DNA of 64,000 bases from Dama dama. Its lineage: Eukaryota > Chordata > Mammalia > Artiodactyla > Cervidae. The position numbers and the translations under genes were made by a program. The notes below the pieces were generated by a model that saw only the letters and a list, made by a program, of their open reading frames with translations, was not told where the DNA came from and did no database searches. This document shows positions 30,908-43,495 of the stretch, piece by piece. Positions within the stretch are counted from its first letter, which is position 1; every line of letters starts with the position of its first letter. The stretch spans positions 90,004,501-90,068,500 of the forward strand of contig NC_083692.1 in the NCBI RefSeq assembly GCF_033118175.1, in the 5' to 3' direction.

Positions 30908-33900
30908 ATGGCAATAGGACCATACCTATCAATAATTACCTTAAATGTAAATGGGTTGAATGCCCCAACCAAAAGACAAAGACTGGCTGAATGGATACAA
31001 AAACAAGACCCCTATATATGCTGTCTACAAGAGACCCACTTCAAAACAAGGGACACATACAGACTGAAAGTGAAGGGCTGGAAAAAAATATTTCACACAA
31101 ATGGAGACCAAAAGAAAGCAGGAGTCATAATACTCAGATAAAATAGACTTTAAAATAAAGGCTGTGAAAAGAGACAAAGAAGGACACTACATAATGATCA
31201 AAGGATCAATCCAAGAAGAAGATATAGCAATTATAAATATATATGCACCCAACATAGGAGCACCGCAATATGTAAGGCAAATGCTAACAAGTATGAAAGG
31301 GGAAATTAACAATAACACAATAATAGTGGGAGACTTTAATACCCCACTCACACCTATGGATAGAACGACTAAACAGAAAATTAACAAGGAAACACAAACT
31401 TTAAATGACACAATGGACCAGCTAGACCTAATTGATATCTATAGGACATTTCACCCCAAAACAATCAACTTCACCTTTTTCTCAAGTGCACACGGAACCT
31501 TCTCCAGAATAGATCACATCCTGGGCCATAAATCTAGCCTTGGTAAATTCAAAAAAATTGAAATCATTCCAGTCATCTTTTCTGACCACAGTGCAGTAAG
31601 ATTAGATCTCAATTACAGGGAAAAAAATGTTAAAAATTCAAACATATGGAGGCTAAGTAACACACTTCTGAATAACCAACAAATCATAGAAGAAATCAAA
31701 AAAGAAATAAAAATATGCATAGAAATGAATGAAAATGAAAACACAACAACCCAAAACCTATGGGACACTGTAAAAGCAATGTTAAGGGGAAGGTTCATAG
31801 CAATACAGGCTTACCTCAAGAAACAAGAAAAAAGTCAAATAAATAACCTAACTCTACACCTAAAGGAACTAGAGAAAGAAGAAATGAAGAACCCCAGGGT
31901 TAGTAGAAGGAAAGAAATCTTAAAAATTAGGACAGAAATAAATGCAAAAGAAACTAAAGAGACCATAGCAAAAATCAACAAAGCTAAAAGCTGGGTTTTT
32001 TTAAACATAAACAAAATTGACAAACTGTTAGCAAGACTCATTAAGAATCAAAGGGAGAAGAACCAAATCAACAAAATTAGAAATGAAAATGGAGAGATCA
32101 CAACAAACAACACTGAAATACAAAGGATCATAAGAGATTACTACCAGCAGCACTATGCCAATAAAATGGACAACTTGGAAGAAATGGACAAATTCTTAGA
32201 AAACTATAACTTTCCAAAACTGAACCAGGAAGAAATAGAAGATCTTAACAGACCCATCACAAGCAAGGAAATCGAAACTGTAATCAGAAATCTTCCAGCA
32301 AACAAACGCCCAGGACCAGATGGCTTCACAGCTGAATTCTACCAAAAATTTAGAGAAGAGTTAACACCCATCTTACTCAAACTCTTCCAGAAAATTGCAG
32401 AAGAAGGTAAACTTCCAAACTCATTCTATGAGGCCACCATCACCCTAATTCCAACACCAGACAAAGATGCCACAAAAAAAGAAAACTACAGGCCAATATC
32501 ACTGATGAACATTGATGCAAAAATCCTTAACAAAATTCTAGCAAACAGAATCCAACAATATGTTAAAAAGATCATACATCATGACCAAGTGGGCTTTATC
32601 TCAGGAATGCAAGGATTCTTTAATATCCGCAAATCAATCAATGTAATACACCACATTAACAAATTGAAAGACAAAAATCATATGACTATCTCAATAGATT
32701 CAGAAAAAGCCTTGGACAAAATTCAACATCCATTTATGATAAAAACTCTCCAGAAAGCAGGAAGAGAAGGAACATACCTCAACATAATAAAAGCTATATA
32801 TGACAAACCCACAGCAAACATTATCCTCAATGGTGAAAAACTGAAAGCATTTCCCCTAAAATCAGGAACAAGACAGGGTGCTCACTCTTACCACTACTAT
32901 TCAACATAGTTTTGGAAGCTTTGACCACAGCAATCAGAGCAGCAAAAGAAATGAAAGGAATCCAGATAGGAAAGGAAGACGTGAAACTCACTGTTTGCAG
33001 ATGACATGATCCTCTACATATAAAACCCTAAAGACTCTACCAGAAAATTACTAGAGTGAATCAATGAATACACTAAAGTTGCAGGATATAAAATTAACAC
33101 ACAGAAATCCCTTGCATTCCTATACACTAACAATGAGAAAACAGAAAGAGAAATTAAGAAAACAATACCATTCACCATTGCAACAAAAAGAATAAAATAC
33201 TTAGGAGTATATCTACCTAAAGAAATAAAAGACCTATACATAGAAAACTTTAAAACACTGATGAAAGAAATCAAAGAGGACATAAATAGATGGAGAAATA
33301 TACCGTGTTCATGGATTGGAAGAATCAATATTGTGAAAATGACTATACTACCCAAAGCAATCTATAGATTCAATGCAATCCCTATCAAGCTAGCAACGGT
33401 ATTTTTCAACTAGAACAAATAATTTCTCAATTTGTATGGAAATACAAAAAACCTCGAATAGCCAAAGTAATCTTGAAAAAGAAGAATGGAACTGGAGGAA
33501 TCAATCTGCCTGACTTCAGACTCTACTACAAAGCCACAGTCATCAAGACAGTATGGTACTGGCACAAAGACAGAAATATAGATCAACAGAACAGAATAGA
33601 AAGCCCAGAGATAAATCCACGAACCTATGGACACCTTATCTTCGACAAAGGAGGCAAGAATATACGATGGAAAAAAGGTAACCTCTTTAACAAGTGGTGC
33701 TGGGAAAACTGGTCAACCACTTGTAAAAGAATGAAACTAGAACACTTTCTAACACCATACACAAAAATAAACTCAAAATGGATTAAAGATCTAAATGTAA
33801 GACCAGAAACTATAAAACTCCTAGAGGAGAACATAGGCAAAACACTCTCTGACATAAATCACAGCAAGATCCTCTATGACCCATCTCCCAGAATATTGGA

Positions 33901-34714
33901 AATAAAAGCAAAAATAAACAAATGGGACCTAATGAAACTTAAAAGCTTTTGCACAACAAAGGAAACTATAAGCAAGGTAAAAAGACAGCCTTCAGATTGG
34001 GAGAAAATAATAGCAAATGAAGAAACAGACAAAGGATTAATCTCAAAAATATACAAGCAACTCCTGAAGCTCAATTCCAGAAAAATAAATGACCCAAGCA
34101 AAAATTGGGCCAAAGATCTAAGCAGACATTTCGCCAAAGAAGACATACAGATGGCTAACAAACACACGAAAAGATGCTCAGCACCACTCATTATCAGAGA
34201 AATGCAAATCAAAACCTCAATGAGGTACCATTACACACCAGTCACAATGGCTGCTATCCAAAAGTCTACAAGCAACAAATGCTGGAGAGGGTGTGGAGAA
34301 AAGGAAACCCTCTTACACTGTTGGTGGGATTGCAAACTAATACAGCCACTATGGAGAACAGTGTGGAGATTCCTTAAAAAACTGGAAATAGAACTGCCAT
34401 ATGACCCAGCAATCCCACTCCTGGGCATATACACTGAGGAAACCATATCTGAAAGAGACATGTATACCCCAATGTTCATTGCAGCACTGTTTATAATAGC
34501 CAGGACATGGAAGCAACCTAGATGCCCATCAGCAGACGAATGGATAAGGAAGCTGTGGTACATATACACCATGGAATATTACTCAGCCATTAAAAAGAAT
34601 TCATTTGAATCAGTTCTAATGAGATGGATGAAACTGGAGCCCATTATACAGAGTGAAGTAAGCCAGAAAGATAAAGACCAATACAGTATACTAATGCATA
34701 TATATGGAATTTAA
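30908..34714 (+). pseudogene. L1 ORF2 (endonuclease/reverse transcriptase), frameshifted
   Basis: Starts MAIGPYLSI, 51 bp after ORF1. The frame stops at 31,139-31,141 after a small deletion and continues in another frame from about 31,142 to 32,909. Endonuclease motifs GDFNTPL (about 31,330) and SDHSAV (about 31,582) are visible. RT motifs follow: NKRPGPDGF (32,304), the palm SIDSEKALD (32,690) and FADD catalytic box at 32,994-33,005, the last in a different frame and followed by stops at 33,021 and 33,057. Bases 33,473-34,714 are open and end with a CX3CX7HX4C zinc-knuckle-like motif (about 34,280-34,330). Multiple lesions make it non-functional. Confidence 0.93.
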
Positions 34715-35096
34715 AAAGATGATAACGATAACCCTATATGCAAAACAGAAAAAGAGACACAGATGTATGGAACAGACTTTTGGACTCTGTGGGAGAAGGC
34801 AAGGGTGGGATGTTCAGAGAGAACAGCATTGAAACAAGTATACTATCAAGGGTGAAATAGATCACCAGCCCAGGTTGGATGCATGAGACAAGTGCTCAGG
34901 GCTGGTGCACTGGGAAGACCCAGAGGGATCGGATGGGGAGGGAGACGGGAGGGGGGATCAGGATGGGGAACACGTGTAAATCCATGGCTGATTCATGTCA
35001 ATGTATGACAAAAACCACTACAATATCATTAAGTAATTAGCCTCCAACTAATAAAAATAAATGGAAAAAAAAAAACAAACAAAAAAGAAATGTCCT

Positions 35097-36500
35097 AGGG
35101 AATGGCAACAGAAAAATATTAAAAACAGAGCAGGTGTTCAAGAAGACAATTTGAATGAATAAGTTTAACTCACACTGTTTAAAAAAATCACATGTAAAGA
35201 TGTCAACATCACTAAATATGACAGAAATGCAAATCAAAACTTCAAGGAGGTGTAACCTCACACCAGCCAGAATGGCCATAGATGGAAACTCTACAAGCAA
35301 TAAATGCTGCGAGGGTGTAGAGCAAAGGGAACCCTCCTACACTGATGCTGGGAATGGAAATTGGGAGCAGCCACTGTGGAGGACCCTGGGCAGGTTCCTT
35401 AGCAATGAAAATGAGAATGAAATTCGGATGCTTCCTAACACCATACACAAAAATAAATTCCAAATATATTAAAGATGAAACTCTCGAGGAAAAGAGCACA
35501 TGCCTTAACATAAAATGCAGCAAGTTCTTTTTTGATCCACCTTGTAGAATCATGAAAATAAAACAAAAATAAACAAATGGGACCTAATAAACATTAAAAG
35601 CATCTGCACAGCAAAGGAAACCATCAGTGAAAGAAAAAGATAACCCTCAGAAAGGAAAAAAATTTCTTGCAAACAAAGATACCTATAGGGAGTTTCTCTT
35701 CAACACATACAAACCACTAGCACAGCTCAATATCAAAAAACAAACAACCCAATAAAAAATCAGCCAAAGAATAAATGCACATTTCTCCAAAGAAGTCATA
35801 GAGATGACAATAAAGAACATGAAATGATGCTCAGCATCACTAGTTCTTAGAGAAAGGCAAATCGAATGTACAATGAGGTATCCCCTCAGATTGATCAGAA
35901 TGGCCACATTGGAAGCTCTACAAAAGTAAAGTCTGCAGACGGTGTGGAGAAAAGGGAACTCTCCTACACTGTAGGTGGGAATGTCAGTCAGCACACCACT
36001 AGGGAGAACATTATGAAGGTTCTTAAAAAACTAAACATGGAAGTCACTGGGTACCCAGTGACCCAGCAATCCCATACCTAGGCGTAGATCCAGAGGAAAG
36101 CAAAATTTAAAAAGACACCTGCACCCAACGATCATGGCCGCACTAGGTACGATAACCAAGCCACAGAAACAACTTAAGTGTCCAAGGACCGATGAGTGAA
36201 GACAGAAGATGGGGTGCATGCACACAGTGCAATGCCACGCAGACAAGAAGGAGGACGAGTTAATGCCGTTTCCAGTTACCAAGAAGCAACTAGAGAGAAC
36301 CATACTAAGTGAAGTGAGATAGAGAATGCCAAGTATAGGATATTACTGCCTGTGGAATCTAAATGTGGACACAAATAAACTTCTTCACAAAAGAGAAACA
36401 GCCTCCTAGACTTAGAAAAGAAACTCAGGTTTACCAAAAAAGAAAGGCGGAGGGACAGGGAGTAATTACTTGGTTCAGATCAGTATATACACCTTAAAAC
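35097..36500 (+). repeat. L1 ORF2 3' part and 3' UTR (array unit)
   Basis: Continues the array beyond the young L1: tgtcctagggaatggcaaca directly continues segment A, then diverged L1 ORF2 (35,200-36,100) and 3' UTR. Stops throughout. Confidence 0.8.
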
Positions 36501-36504
36501 AGAT

Positions 36505-36590
36505 GCTAAAGGGCTCATAATAGTCATAAGTCCGAGAGGGCTGTAAATGACACCTGCCCTCAAGAAATGTCCTGGGGTAAATCATTGGAA
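36505..36590. repeat. Array segment A (copy 4, short)
   Basis: Only the right part of A: gggctgtaaatgacacctgc and cctcaagaaatgtcctgggg. Segment B is missing before it, so the unit has lost sequence here. Confidence 0.65.
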
Positions 36591-36594
36591 AAAA

Positions 36595-37477
36595 TTCTAA
36601 ACAGGGCCAACTTTCAGGAAGCCAGATTGAAGAGGTAAATTGTTCTCACAAGATGTAAAATAATAATAAAAGCACATGGAAAGATAGTCCACATCAGTAA
36701 TTATTAAATCAATGCCAAACAAAACTACGAGGGATCACTTCACACTGGTCACCATGGCCATCACTGAAAAGATCTACAAAGAATAATTACTGCAGAGAAT
36801 GTACAGGAAATAAAAGCCTCCCACAGTCTTGGTGGAAATGTAAATGGTGAAGTCACGATGGAAAACAGCACAGAGTTTCCTTGAAACGCTAAAGATAGAG
36901 GTATCATATGATCCTGCAATCCCAGTCCTCAGCTTAGGTGCAGAGAAAATCACCATTCAAAATGACACGTGCACCTTGATTTTCAGGGCAGCACTATTTA
37001 CAATAGCCAAGACACAGAATCCATGAAAATGTCCGTTGACCGAAAAATGAAGACTATGTGGTACATCTATACACTGGAATGCTACTCAGCCATTAAACAG
37101 AATGAAATAATGATACTGGCAGCAGCTTGGATATATCAAGAAATTATTATACTACAAATACTTTTCAGAGAGAAAAGGACAAATATCCTAAGATATCATG
37201 TACTGGTGGAATCTATAAGTTCATATCAGTGAACTAATTTACAAAATAGACTCACAGACTGAGAAAAATCAACTTATGATTATCAAAGGAAAATTAGAAG
37301 GGACAGATAAATCAAGAGTTTGGGATGAAAATATACACACTAATATATATCAAGTTGATAATGAAAAATTACCTACTGAATAGAACTGGAGGCTCTACTG
37401 AATAAACTATAATAACATATATGAGGGGGGGGAAAGAAAAAGAATAGATATACATCTATGAACATCTGAATCAAGTT
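36595..37477 (+). repeat. L1 ORF2 3' part and 3' UTR, split by provirus
   Basis: L1 array sequence that runs to gaatcaagttc at 37,477 and resumes after the provirus at 47,017 with gacacctaaaaca. Together they reconstitute the L1 text seen uninterrupted at 57,920-57,945 (caagttcctggacacctaaa). Confidence 0.85.
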
Positions 37478-37481
37478 CATG

Positions 37482-37831
37482 TGAAGAGGAAAAGTTAAAA
37501 TTTTACATAACCTCCTGCTCCTTCTGCCTGTGTAACTCAGCTTGCTCCTTGCAAAGTCTGGATCACATAGGTCACGTAGTCTCAGAAAGTGGGGACTCAC
37601 AATACTAGGAACTGGAGCTTATCTCCCTCACCCATGCCCTGCTCTTTGCAATCGCCTAGCCTCCTCAAACCTGCTTAATCATGCCTGTCCGTGTATTAAA
37701 AACCCTGTAACCCTTTGTTTGGGGCTCAGAGCTTGGAGTGTTAACCCCTCTGGGTCCGACGGGGTAACAAGCTTGATTCTCCAGCTCTCGGAGTGTGGTG
37801 CTTCGTTTCTCAAGTACCAGTTTCTGCAACA
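37482..37831 (+). mobile_element. 5' LTR of provirus
   Basis: 350 bp, TGAAGAGG...TGCAACA. It is the pair of 46,662-47,012. The TATA-like element here reads gtattaaaaacc (37,695-37,706), altered from the 3' copy. The poly-A signal region differs too: the AATAAA seen in the 3' LTR is absent here. Confidence 0.95.
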
Positions 37832-37860
37832 TTTCTGGAGGGAGATTCCAACCACGCCGA
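37832..37860 (+). promoter_or_regulatory. Primer-binding-site region of provirus
   Basis: Four bases after the LTR end, TGGAGGGAGATTCCAAC (37,836-37,852) occupies the place of the primer-binding site. It starts with the TGG expected from a tRNA CCA end. It could be a tRNA-Thr-type site that has lost several bases, but the match is incomplete and the tRNA is not certain. Confidence 0.5.
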
Positions 37861-38045
37861 CCCCTTGAGCCGCTGGACTGGCGGCTCAGCCGGATCAGAG
37901 CGGAGGAGCCTGGAGTCAAACAAGGAGGTGCGCCCCCGGACGGTGTTCCAGGTTCTCTTTCAGACAGGTGTTCTGACTCCAGACGGCCGAGCCCCGACCG
38001 GACACACTGGAGGGATGGGCCACTCACTAGGGATGGCCACAGGAT

Positions 38046-38054
38046 CAGGTAAGG
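38046..38054 (+). promoter_or_regulatory. Probable major splice donor of provirus
   Basis: CAGGTAAGG, a near-consensus 5' splice site about 215 bp after the 5' LTR, where gammaretroviruses place the donor for spliced env RNA. Inference from sequence and position only. Confidence 0.5.
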
Positions 38055-38891
38055 CCCCAGGGCCAGCCCCCAGTCAGGTCCTACCCCAGTGGGTAGAGGA
38101 GGAGACTGACCACCTCCTTGGAGCTCCCAGGAAGGGGGCATCAGATAGGAACACTGGGGACTTGGGAAAAAGGAGGTATTATGATAACCTCTGAGTGATT
38201 GTGTATGCATGATTCCTAACTGAAGGAAGTGAAAGTGAGCTCCACAGTCCTCGGACTATGGAGCCTGAGAGGATCCAAAACCTGCAGTTCCATGGCAACC
38301 TCATAAGGCTAAAATGTGGTGCCAGTCTCTGGGGGATTTGATCCCTCCCCGCAAGGCTGATCCAGGTGCAGGGTTTAATACCGACCTGCCAATGCTAAGA
38401 GGCACCTTAAATCTCCCTCGGGAGAGCGGCCAGGCAGATGAAAAATGAATGTGAACGAGTGTGCGGCCTGATCCGCTTGCGCTTCAGGCTTGATTGTGTA
38501 GTGTCACGGCCTTTGTGGCTACAGAGTGCAAGTGGGCCCTATCTTGCGGTTCTGCGGTGACCTCATACAGCTCAAGGCAGTATCTGCCTCTGGGGGACCC
38601 AGTCTCTCCCTGCGAGACAGATCCAGATCAGGGGTTTATACTGAGCTGCCAGTGATAAGAGGCACCCAAGTTCCCCCAGGGGATGTGGCCAAGAGGGCAC
38701 ATGAATGGTTTCCTCTTTTGAGAGGGCACCCACCCTTGTCTGTGCAAACTCTTGTTTGACTCAGGGCGGGGTACACAGGAAAGGAAAAATTATTGGTTAT
38801 TGGTTATTCTTCTATCAACTGACTCCTTGAGCTGATATCTAAGAGATTAGGTTTTCCTCAAAACCCTGCCAGGTAGATTACATTTGTCAAC

Positions 38892-40164
38892 ATGGGTGGA
38901 AGTTCCTCTAAGCCAACAGTTTTAGATTGCATGGTAAAGATTTTTAAGAAGGGCTTTGCAGATTACAGAATCAAGATGACCCCCAGGAAGCCTCATAACT
39001 TATGTGAGCTCAGTTGGCCATCCTTTGATGTTGGGTGGCTGCCAGAGGACACTCTTGACATTCCCACTGTCCAAACAGTGCACCAGGTATTCATTGGGTC
39101 CCCAGGACCTCCAGATCAGTTTCCATACATAGACTCCGGGCTTCTAATAACACAGACTGCCCCCATGGGCAAGATTTTGCACAGACAGACAGGGCCCAAA
39201 CAGTCAGAAAAAAGAAAGAAAAAGGGAAAAAAACCTACATTCCAGGGAGATCCAGTGGAAGACCAACTGCTGCCTCTGCCATACATTCCCCTGACTCCAC
39301 AAATCCCGGCACCGCCAGCACTGGACCCATTGCCAGACAGTCCACCACCTGCGCCCCCACCCTGCCTGGTGTCCCCCACACCACCTCATGAGCAAGACTC
39401 CAGCCCTGAGCCAGGAGGGAAGCAGCTCCGCTCAGCCAAACAGTCTAACCAGCTGTCCACGGCCTGTCAGGTGCCACTGTGAGAAACTCAAGGTCCTCAA
39501 CAAGTGAACGAGGCTGGCTCAGCCTGGTCACTCCATCCTCTATCACCAGCCCTTCAGCACTACTGATCTCCTAAACTGGAAACACCACGACCCAGCATAC
39601 TCTAATAAACTACAGGCTGTGACTGACCTCCTAGCGTCCATTTTCCACACGGATCAGCCTACATGGGATGACTGTCGCCAGCTCCTTATGTCTCTCTTCA
39701 CCACTGAGGAAAGGTAACTCATCTCGATGGAAGCCCAAAAATGGCTCCGAGGACAAGGCCCCCCAGAGGTCTTAGATGTGGAAGGATGGGCAGGAGAAGC
39801 GATGCCAGAGATGAGACCTAATTGGGATTTCAATACCAGAGAAGGACAAGAAACCCTGAGTCGCTACCGTGATGCTCTTCTACATGGACTTCGAGTGGGA
39901 GCCAAAAAGCCCACCAATATGTCCAAAATTACAACGACAATCCAAAAAGCAGATAAGACTCCCACTAGTTTCTATGAAAGACTGTGTGAAATGTTCTGGA
40001 TATACACCCCGTTCGACCCTGAGAAACCCAAAAATCAACGGATGGTTAATGCTGCCTTTGTGGCTCAATCCTCTGCAGACATCCAACGACAGCTCCAAAA
40101 GCTGGAAGGCTTTGCTGGGATGAATGCCACACAGCTCCTGGAGGCAGCAAGTAAGACGTCATGA
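38892..40164 (+). pseudogene. gag of provirus (matrix and capsid regions), broken
   Basis: ATG at 38,892 opens MGGSSSK, an N-myristoylation-type start. The frame is open to 39,482: matrix-like, then a basic patch and a Pro-rich region (about residues 130-170). A new frame at 39,727-40,164 gives the capsid C-terminal part with a helical block (GQETLSRYRDALLHGL) and the region before nucleocapsid. Between them (39,483-39,726) there are stops. In replicating relatives Gag builds the particle; this one cannot give a full protein. Confidence 0.88.
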
Positions 40165-40880
40165 ACCAAGGCCGTGAAGCCCAATGAGCAGCAGATAAAA
40201 AAATGAAACAGAAAGCAGCCCAGCCAGCAGCGGCACTGAGGAGCTCAGATCCAGCGAGATAGACTGTTCCTTCGTGGAAAGGGGAAGCTAAGCAGAGACC
40301 ACCACCACACCACGACCAGTGCGCCTACTGCAGAGAGACGGGACTGGAGGAATGGGTGCCGTCATCACAGAGGGACATCTGCAGGGTCGAAGAAGTTCAG
40401 CCACCCAGCAAAGAAAGGTACCAGCCTGAGCTGGCTGTCCAAAACCTTATCACCTGGCCAGAGCAGAATCAGACTAGGAAAGACCGGGCTCCCTGATCCT
40501 GGGTCCCCAGGAGCCCGCGGTCACGATGAAAGTAATGGCCAATCAATGACTTGTGTGGTGGATACCGGAGCCGAACACTCCCTGGTAGCCACACCTGTGG
40601 CCCCCCTCACAGGCTGAACAGCAGCTATTGTTGGGGCCACAGGGGACATGGCAGCCCGCTCATTTTGCAAAGCCTGTTCGTGTCAGCTAGGGGGCCATCT
40701 GGGGGCTCATGAATTTCCCTACTTACTGGAATGCCCCATCCCCCTGCTGGGTAGAGGCTTACTGACAAAGCTGGGGCACAAATCAACTTTGCCCCTGGGA
40801 AGCCTGCGAGCCTCACCCTGGGGAGCCAATCAGCTCTGACGATGGCCATGATGGTGCCCAGGGAAGATGAATGGCATCTC
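40165..40880 (+). pseudogene. Nucleocapsid/protease region of provirus, broken
   Basis: A Cys-containing nucleocapsid remnant lies near 40,318-40,345. The aspartic protease active-site box DTGA is at 40,561-40,572 in VVDTGAEHSLVA, followed by a TGA soon after. A further protease stretch at 40,648-40,839 contains LLGRGLLTKLG. Stops break the frame. Sequence from 40,842 looks like the protease-RT linker until the inserted LTR. Confidence 0.8.
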
Positions 40881-40889
40881 TATTCCTCA

Positions 40890-41500
40890 GGGAGGGAACA
40901 AATTTGTCAGGAAGCATTTAACAAGAAGCTTCCTGTGTGCTGGTTTGGATCTGTCAGGAACCCTCTGGCCCTCATTAATTCCTGAATATTTAGGAATTAA
41001 GAGGAGAGGCATGCCTTTGGGCTGAGGAATCCAGGCATTTCTCACTATGGTGATATGTACCCTCTTCCTTTTTATGAACCATACGGTAAAAAGTGATTGT
41101 TTGCAACTCTCTTTTGATAGGGATCGTCTTATGTTTTGTATATCTGGAATTTTAATCTTTGCTGAGAATAACTACCTTGTAAGACAGTGTATATGCCCCC
41201 ACCATGTTGATTAAAACATCTTTGCTCCATCAGAGCTTGGGTCCCCGTGTCTTTCTTTCTTTCTTTCCTTCTCTCTCTCTCTTTCAGGCTAATTCCTTGG
41301 AGCGCGGAGGCCCGCTGAGCTCACTTTCTTGCCTGGGCTTCTAAGACGCTCTTGGGAAGGCGCACTGTGCCCTCACCCCCTCGAGAGGGCACCCGGTGCC
41401 TACGTGCAGCAGCGCGAGCCCTAAGAACAGGACTCTATTGGCTTTCCGCGGAAACCAGGGGATATCAGCCTCTTTCTCTCTGTTACTTTCTTATCATTGA
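40890..41500 (+). mobile_element. LTR of another ERV family inserted in pol
   Basis: About 600 bp with no pol similarity. It includes ttaaaacatctttgctccat, a CTTT-rich tract (41,257-41,285) and a GC-rich U5-like end (41,290-41,450). The pattern resembles class II ruminant LTRs in sense orientation. I could not find a clean TSD, so the borders are only approximate. Pol text resumes by about 41,555. Confidence 0.65.
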
Positions 41501-41519
41501 CTCCAGACCACCAGGTTTT

Positions 41520-43495
41520 GGCCCATTAAAGGACCAACACAAATAAATCCCCCCAGACTGCTAAAAAAATTCCCTGATGTCTGGACAGATAAGGGGCCCC
41601 CAGGCTTGGCCAAAACCCATGCCCCCATTGTAGTGAACCTCAGGCCAGGAGCCAGAAACAATATATCCAGTACCACGGGAGGCTCGCCTGGGAATTCGGG
41701 ACCACATCCAGTGCCTACGAGATGCTGAGATCCTAATCAAATGTCAGTCTCCCTGGAACACTCTGCTCTTGCCTGTCAAAAAATCTGGAGGGAATGACTA
41801 CTGCCCTGTCCAGGACCTCCACGCTGTCAACAGTGCAGTGATCAACATCCATCCAGTGGTCCCAAATCCCTACACTCTTCCTGAGTCTCTTACCCGCTCA
41901 GGCAAACTGGTTCACCTGCCTCGATCTCAAGGACGCATTCTTCTGCCTCTGGCTGTCACCAGCCAGCCATCCCTTCTTTGCCTTTGAATGGGAAGACACA
42001 CACACTGGGAGAAAGACACAGCTGACTTGGACCCGACTGCCACAAGGCTTCAAAAACTCACCTACCCTGTTTGGTGAAGCTCTGGCCATGGACCTTGCCA
42101 CCTTTCCTGGAGAAACCTTCAACTGCACCCTACTCCAATACGTGGATGACCTGTTGCTAGCCAGTCCCGCCCACGGGGACAGCTGGAGAGACAACAAAGC
42201 CCTGTCAGCTCTACTGTCCACCACAGGGTACAAGGTGTTGTGGAAAAAGGCTCAGATCTGCAGACAGGAGGTCAAGTACCTGGGGTCTGTCATCTCAAAA
42301 GGGCATCGGGCACTCAGACATGAGAGGAAGCAATCCATCTGTTCAATACTTCAGCCGAACACCAACAAAGAAGTCCATGAGTTCCTCCGGGCTGCTGGAT
42401 TCTGCTGGATCTGGATACCGGGTTTCTCTGAAATTGCCAAGCCTTTGTTTAAAGCCACAGCAGGGTCTGGTAAGGACCCCCTGGAGTGGGGAGCTGACCA
42501 GGAAAAGGCCTTCAAGGAGATAAAGACACTCTTGACCAGCACTCCAACATTAGGGCTGCCAGATGTGACACGGGACTTTAACCTCTTTGTACGTGAAAAA
42601 AAAAATCACACTGCACTGGGGGTCCTCATACAAACAGTGGGGCCACGGCAGCGCCCGGTCACATACCTGTCCAAATGATGGGATCCAGTGGCCGCGGGGT
42701 GGCCGCCATGCCTCCAGGCAGTAGCTGCCACTGTGGTTTTGGTCAGAGAAGCAGATAAGCTCACTCTATGACAAAATATAAACGTAAAGGTTCTCCATGG
42801 TGAGAACCATGTTCATCATGGCCTTGATGAACAGCCAGGGGCATAAGCGGCTGACCAGCTCCAGGATGATTCACCATCAAGGACTGCTTTGCGAAAACCC
42901 ATGGGTCCAACTGGAGACTGTGCGGATGCTGAACCCCACCACCTTTTTATCTGCAGAAGTGGGACCCGATCATAACTGTGAGGAGGTCATAGATGAAATT
43001 TACTCAAGCAGGTTGGACCTGACGGACATTCCCCTCCAGGACCCAGAACTGGAGCTGTTCACTGACAGAAGCGGTTTCATCCATCCGGGCAGCACAAAGC
43101 AGGCTCTGCCATAGCAACAACTGATGAGGTAGTGAAGGCGGAGGCCTTGCCACAAGAGTGGTCAGCGCAGCGGGCTGAGCTATGGGCACTTAGCCAGGCG
43201 CTAAGGCACGCCGAAGGGACACGAGTCAACATCTATACTGATTCAAGGTATGCCTTTGTTACTTTACATGTTCATGGAGCCATTTATAAAGAAAGGGGAC
43301 TATTGACAACAGAGGGAAAGGAGATAAAAACAGAAAAGAAATCCTTCAGCTGTTAGAAGCAGTCTGGAAGCCTTCTCAAGTGGCAGTCATCCATTGTAAA
43401 TGCCGTCAGAGAGAAACTGATCCAATCAACAAAGGAAATTGGTTCGCTGACCAGGCAGCCAAGGAGGCAGCGACCCTACTGAGCCCCACAGTGGG
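41520..43495 (+). pseudogene. pol of provirus: reverse transcriptase and RNase H, broken
   Basis: RT begins around 41,555 (LLKKFPDVW) and continues with LLPVKKSGGNDY (41,760). The catalytic YVDD box is at 42,139-42,150 in a 196-codon open frame (42,088-42,678) that also holds the thumb/connection. RNase H is seen as FTDRSGFIHPG (about 43,057) and a second piece at 43,132-43,356 (VNIYTDSRYAF). Frameshifts at about 41,700, 41,990, 42,680 and 43,100 prevent a single product. Confidence 0.9.

Larger units (their letters stand above)
27156..35084 (+). mobile_element. Near-full-length L1 (L1_BT type) with 16-bp TSD
   Basis: A 7.9-kb sense L1 with 5' UTR (27,156-29,929), ORF1 (29,930-30,856), ORF2 (30,908-34,714), 3' UTR and an A-rich tail (35,066-35,084). 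The flanks 27,140-27,155 and 35,085-35,100 are the same 16 bases with one difference, lying in array segment A. The 5' end (gaggagctaagatggcgg) contains a YY1-like aagatggcgg. Stops and frameshifts in both ORFs make this copy non-autonomous now. Confidence 0.95.

Noticed and set aside
32909..33473. Functional L1 reverse transcriptase
   Set aside because: FADD is present but lies in a different frame from the upstream RT and is followed by stops at 33,021 and 33,057. The protein cannot be complete.
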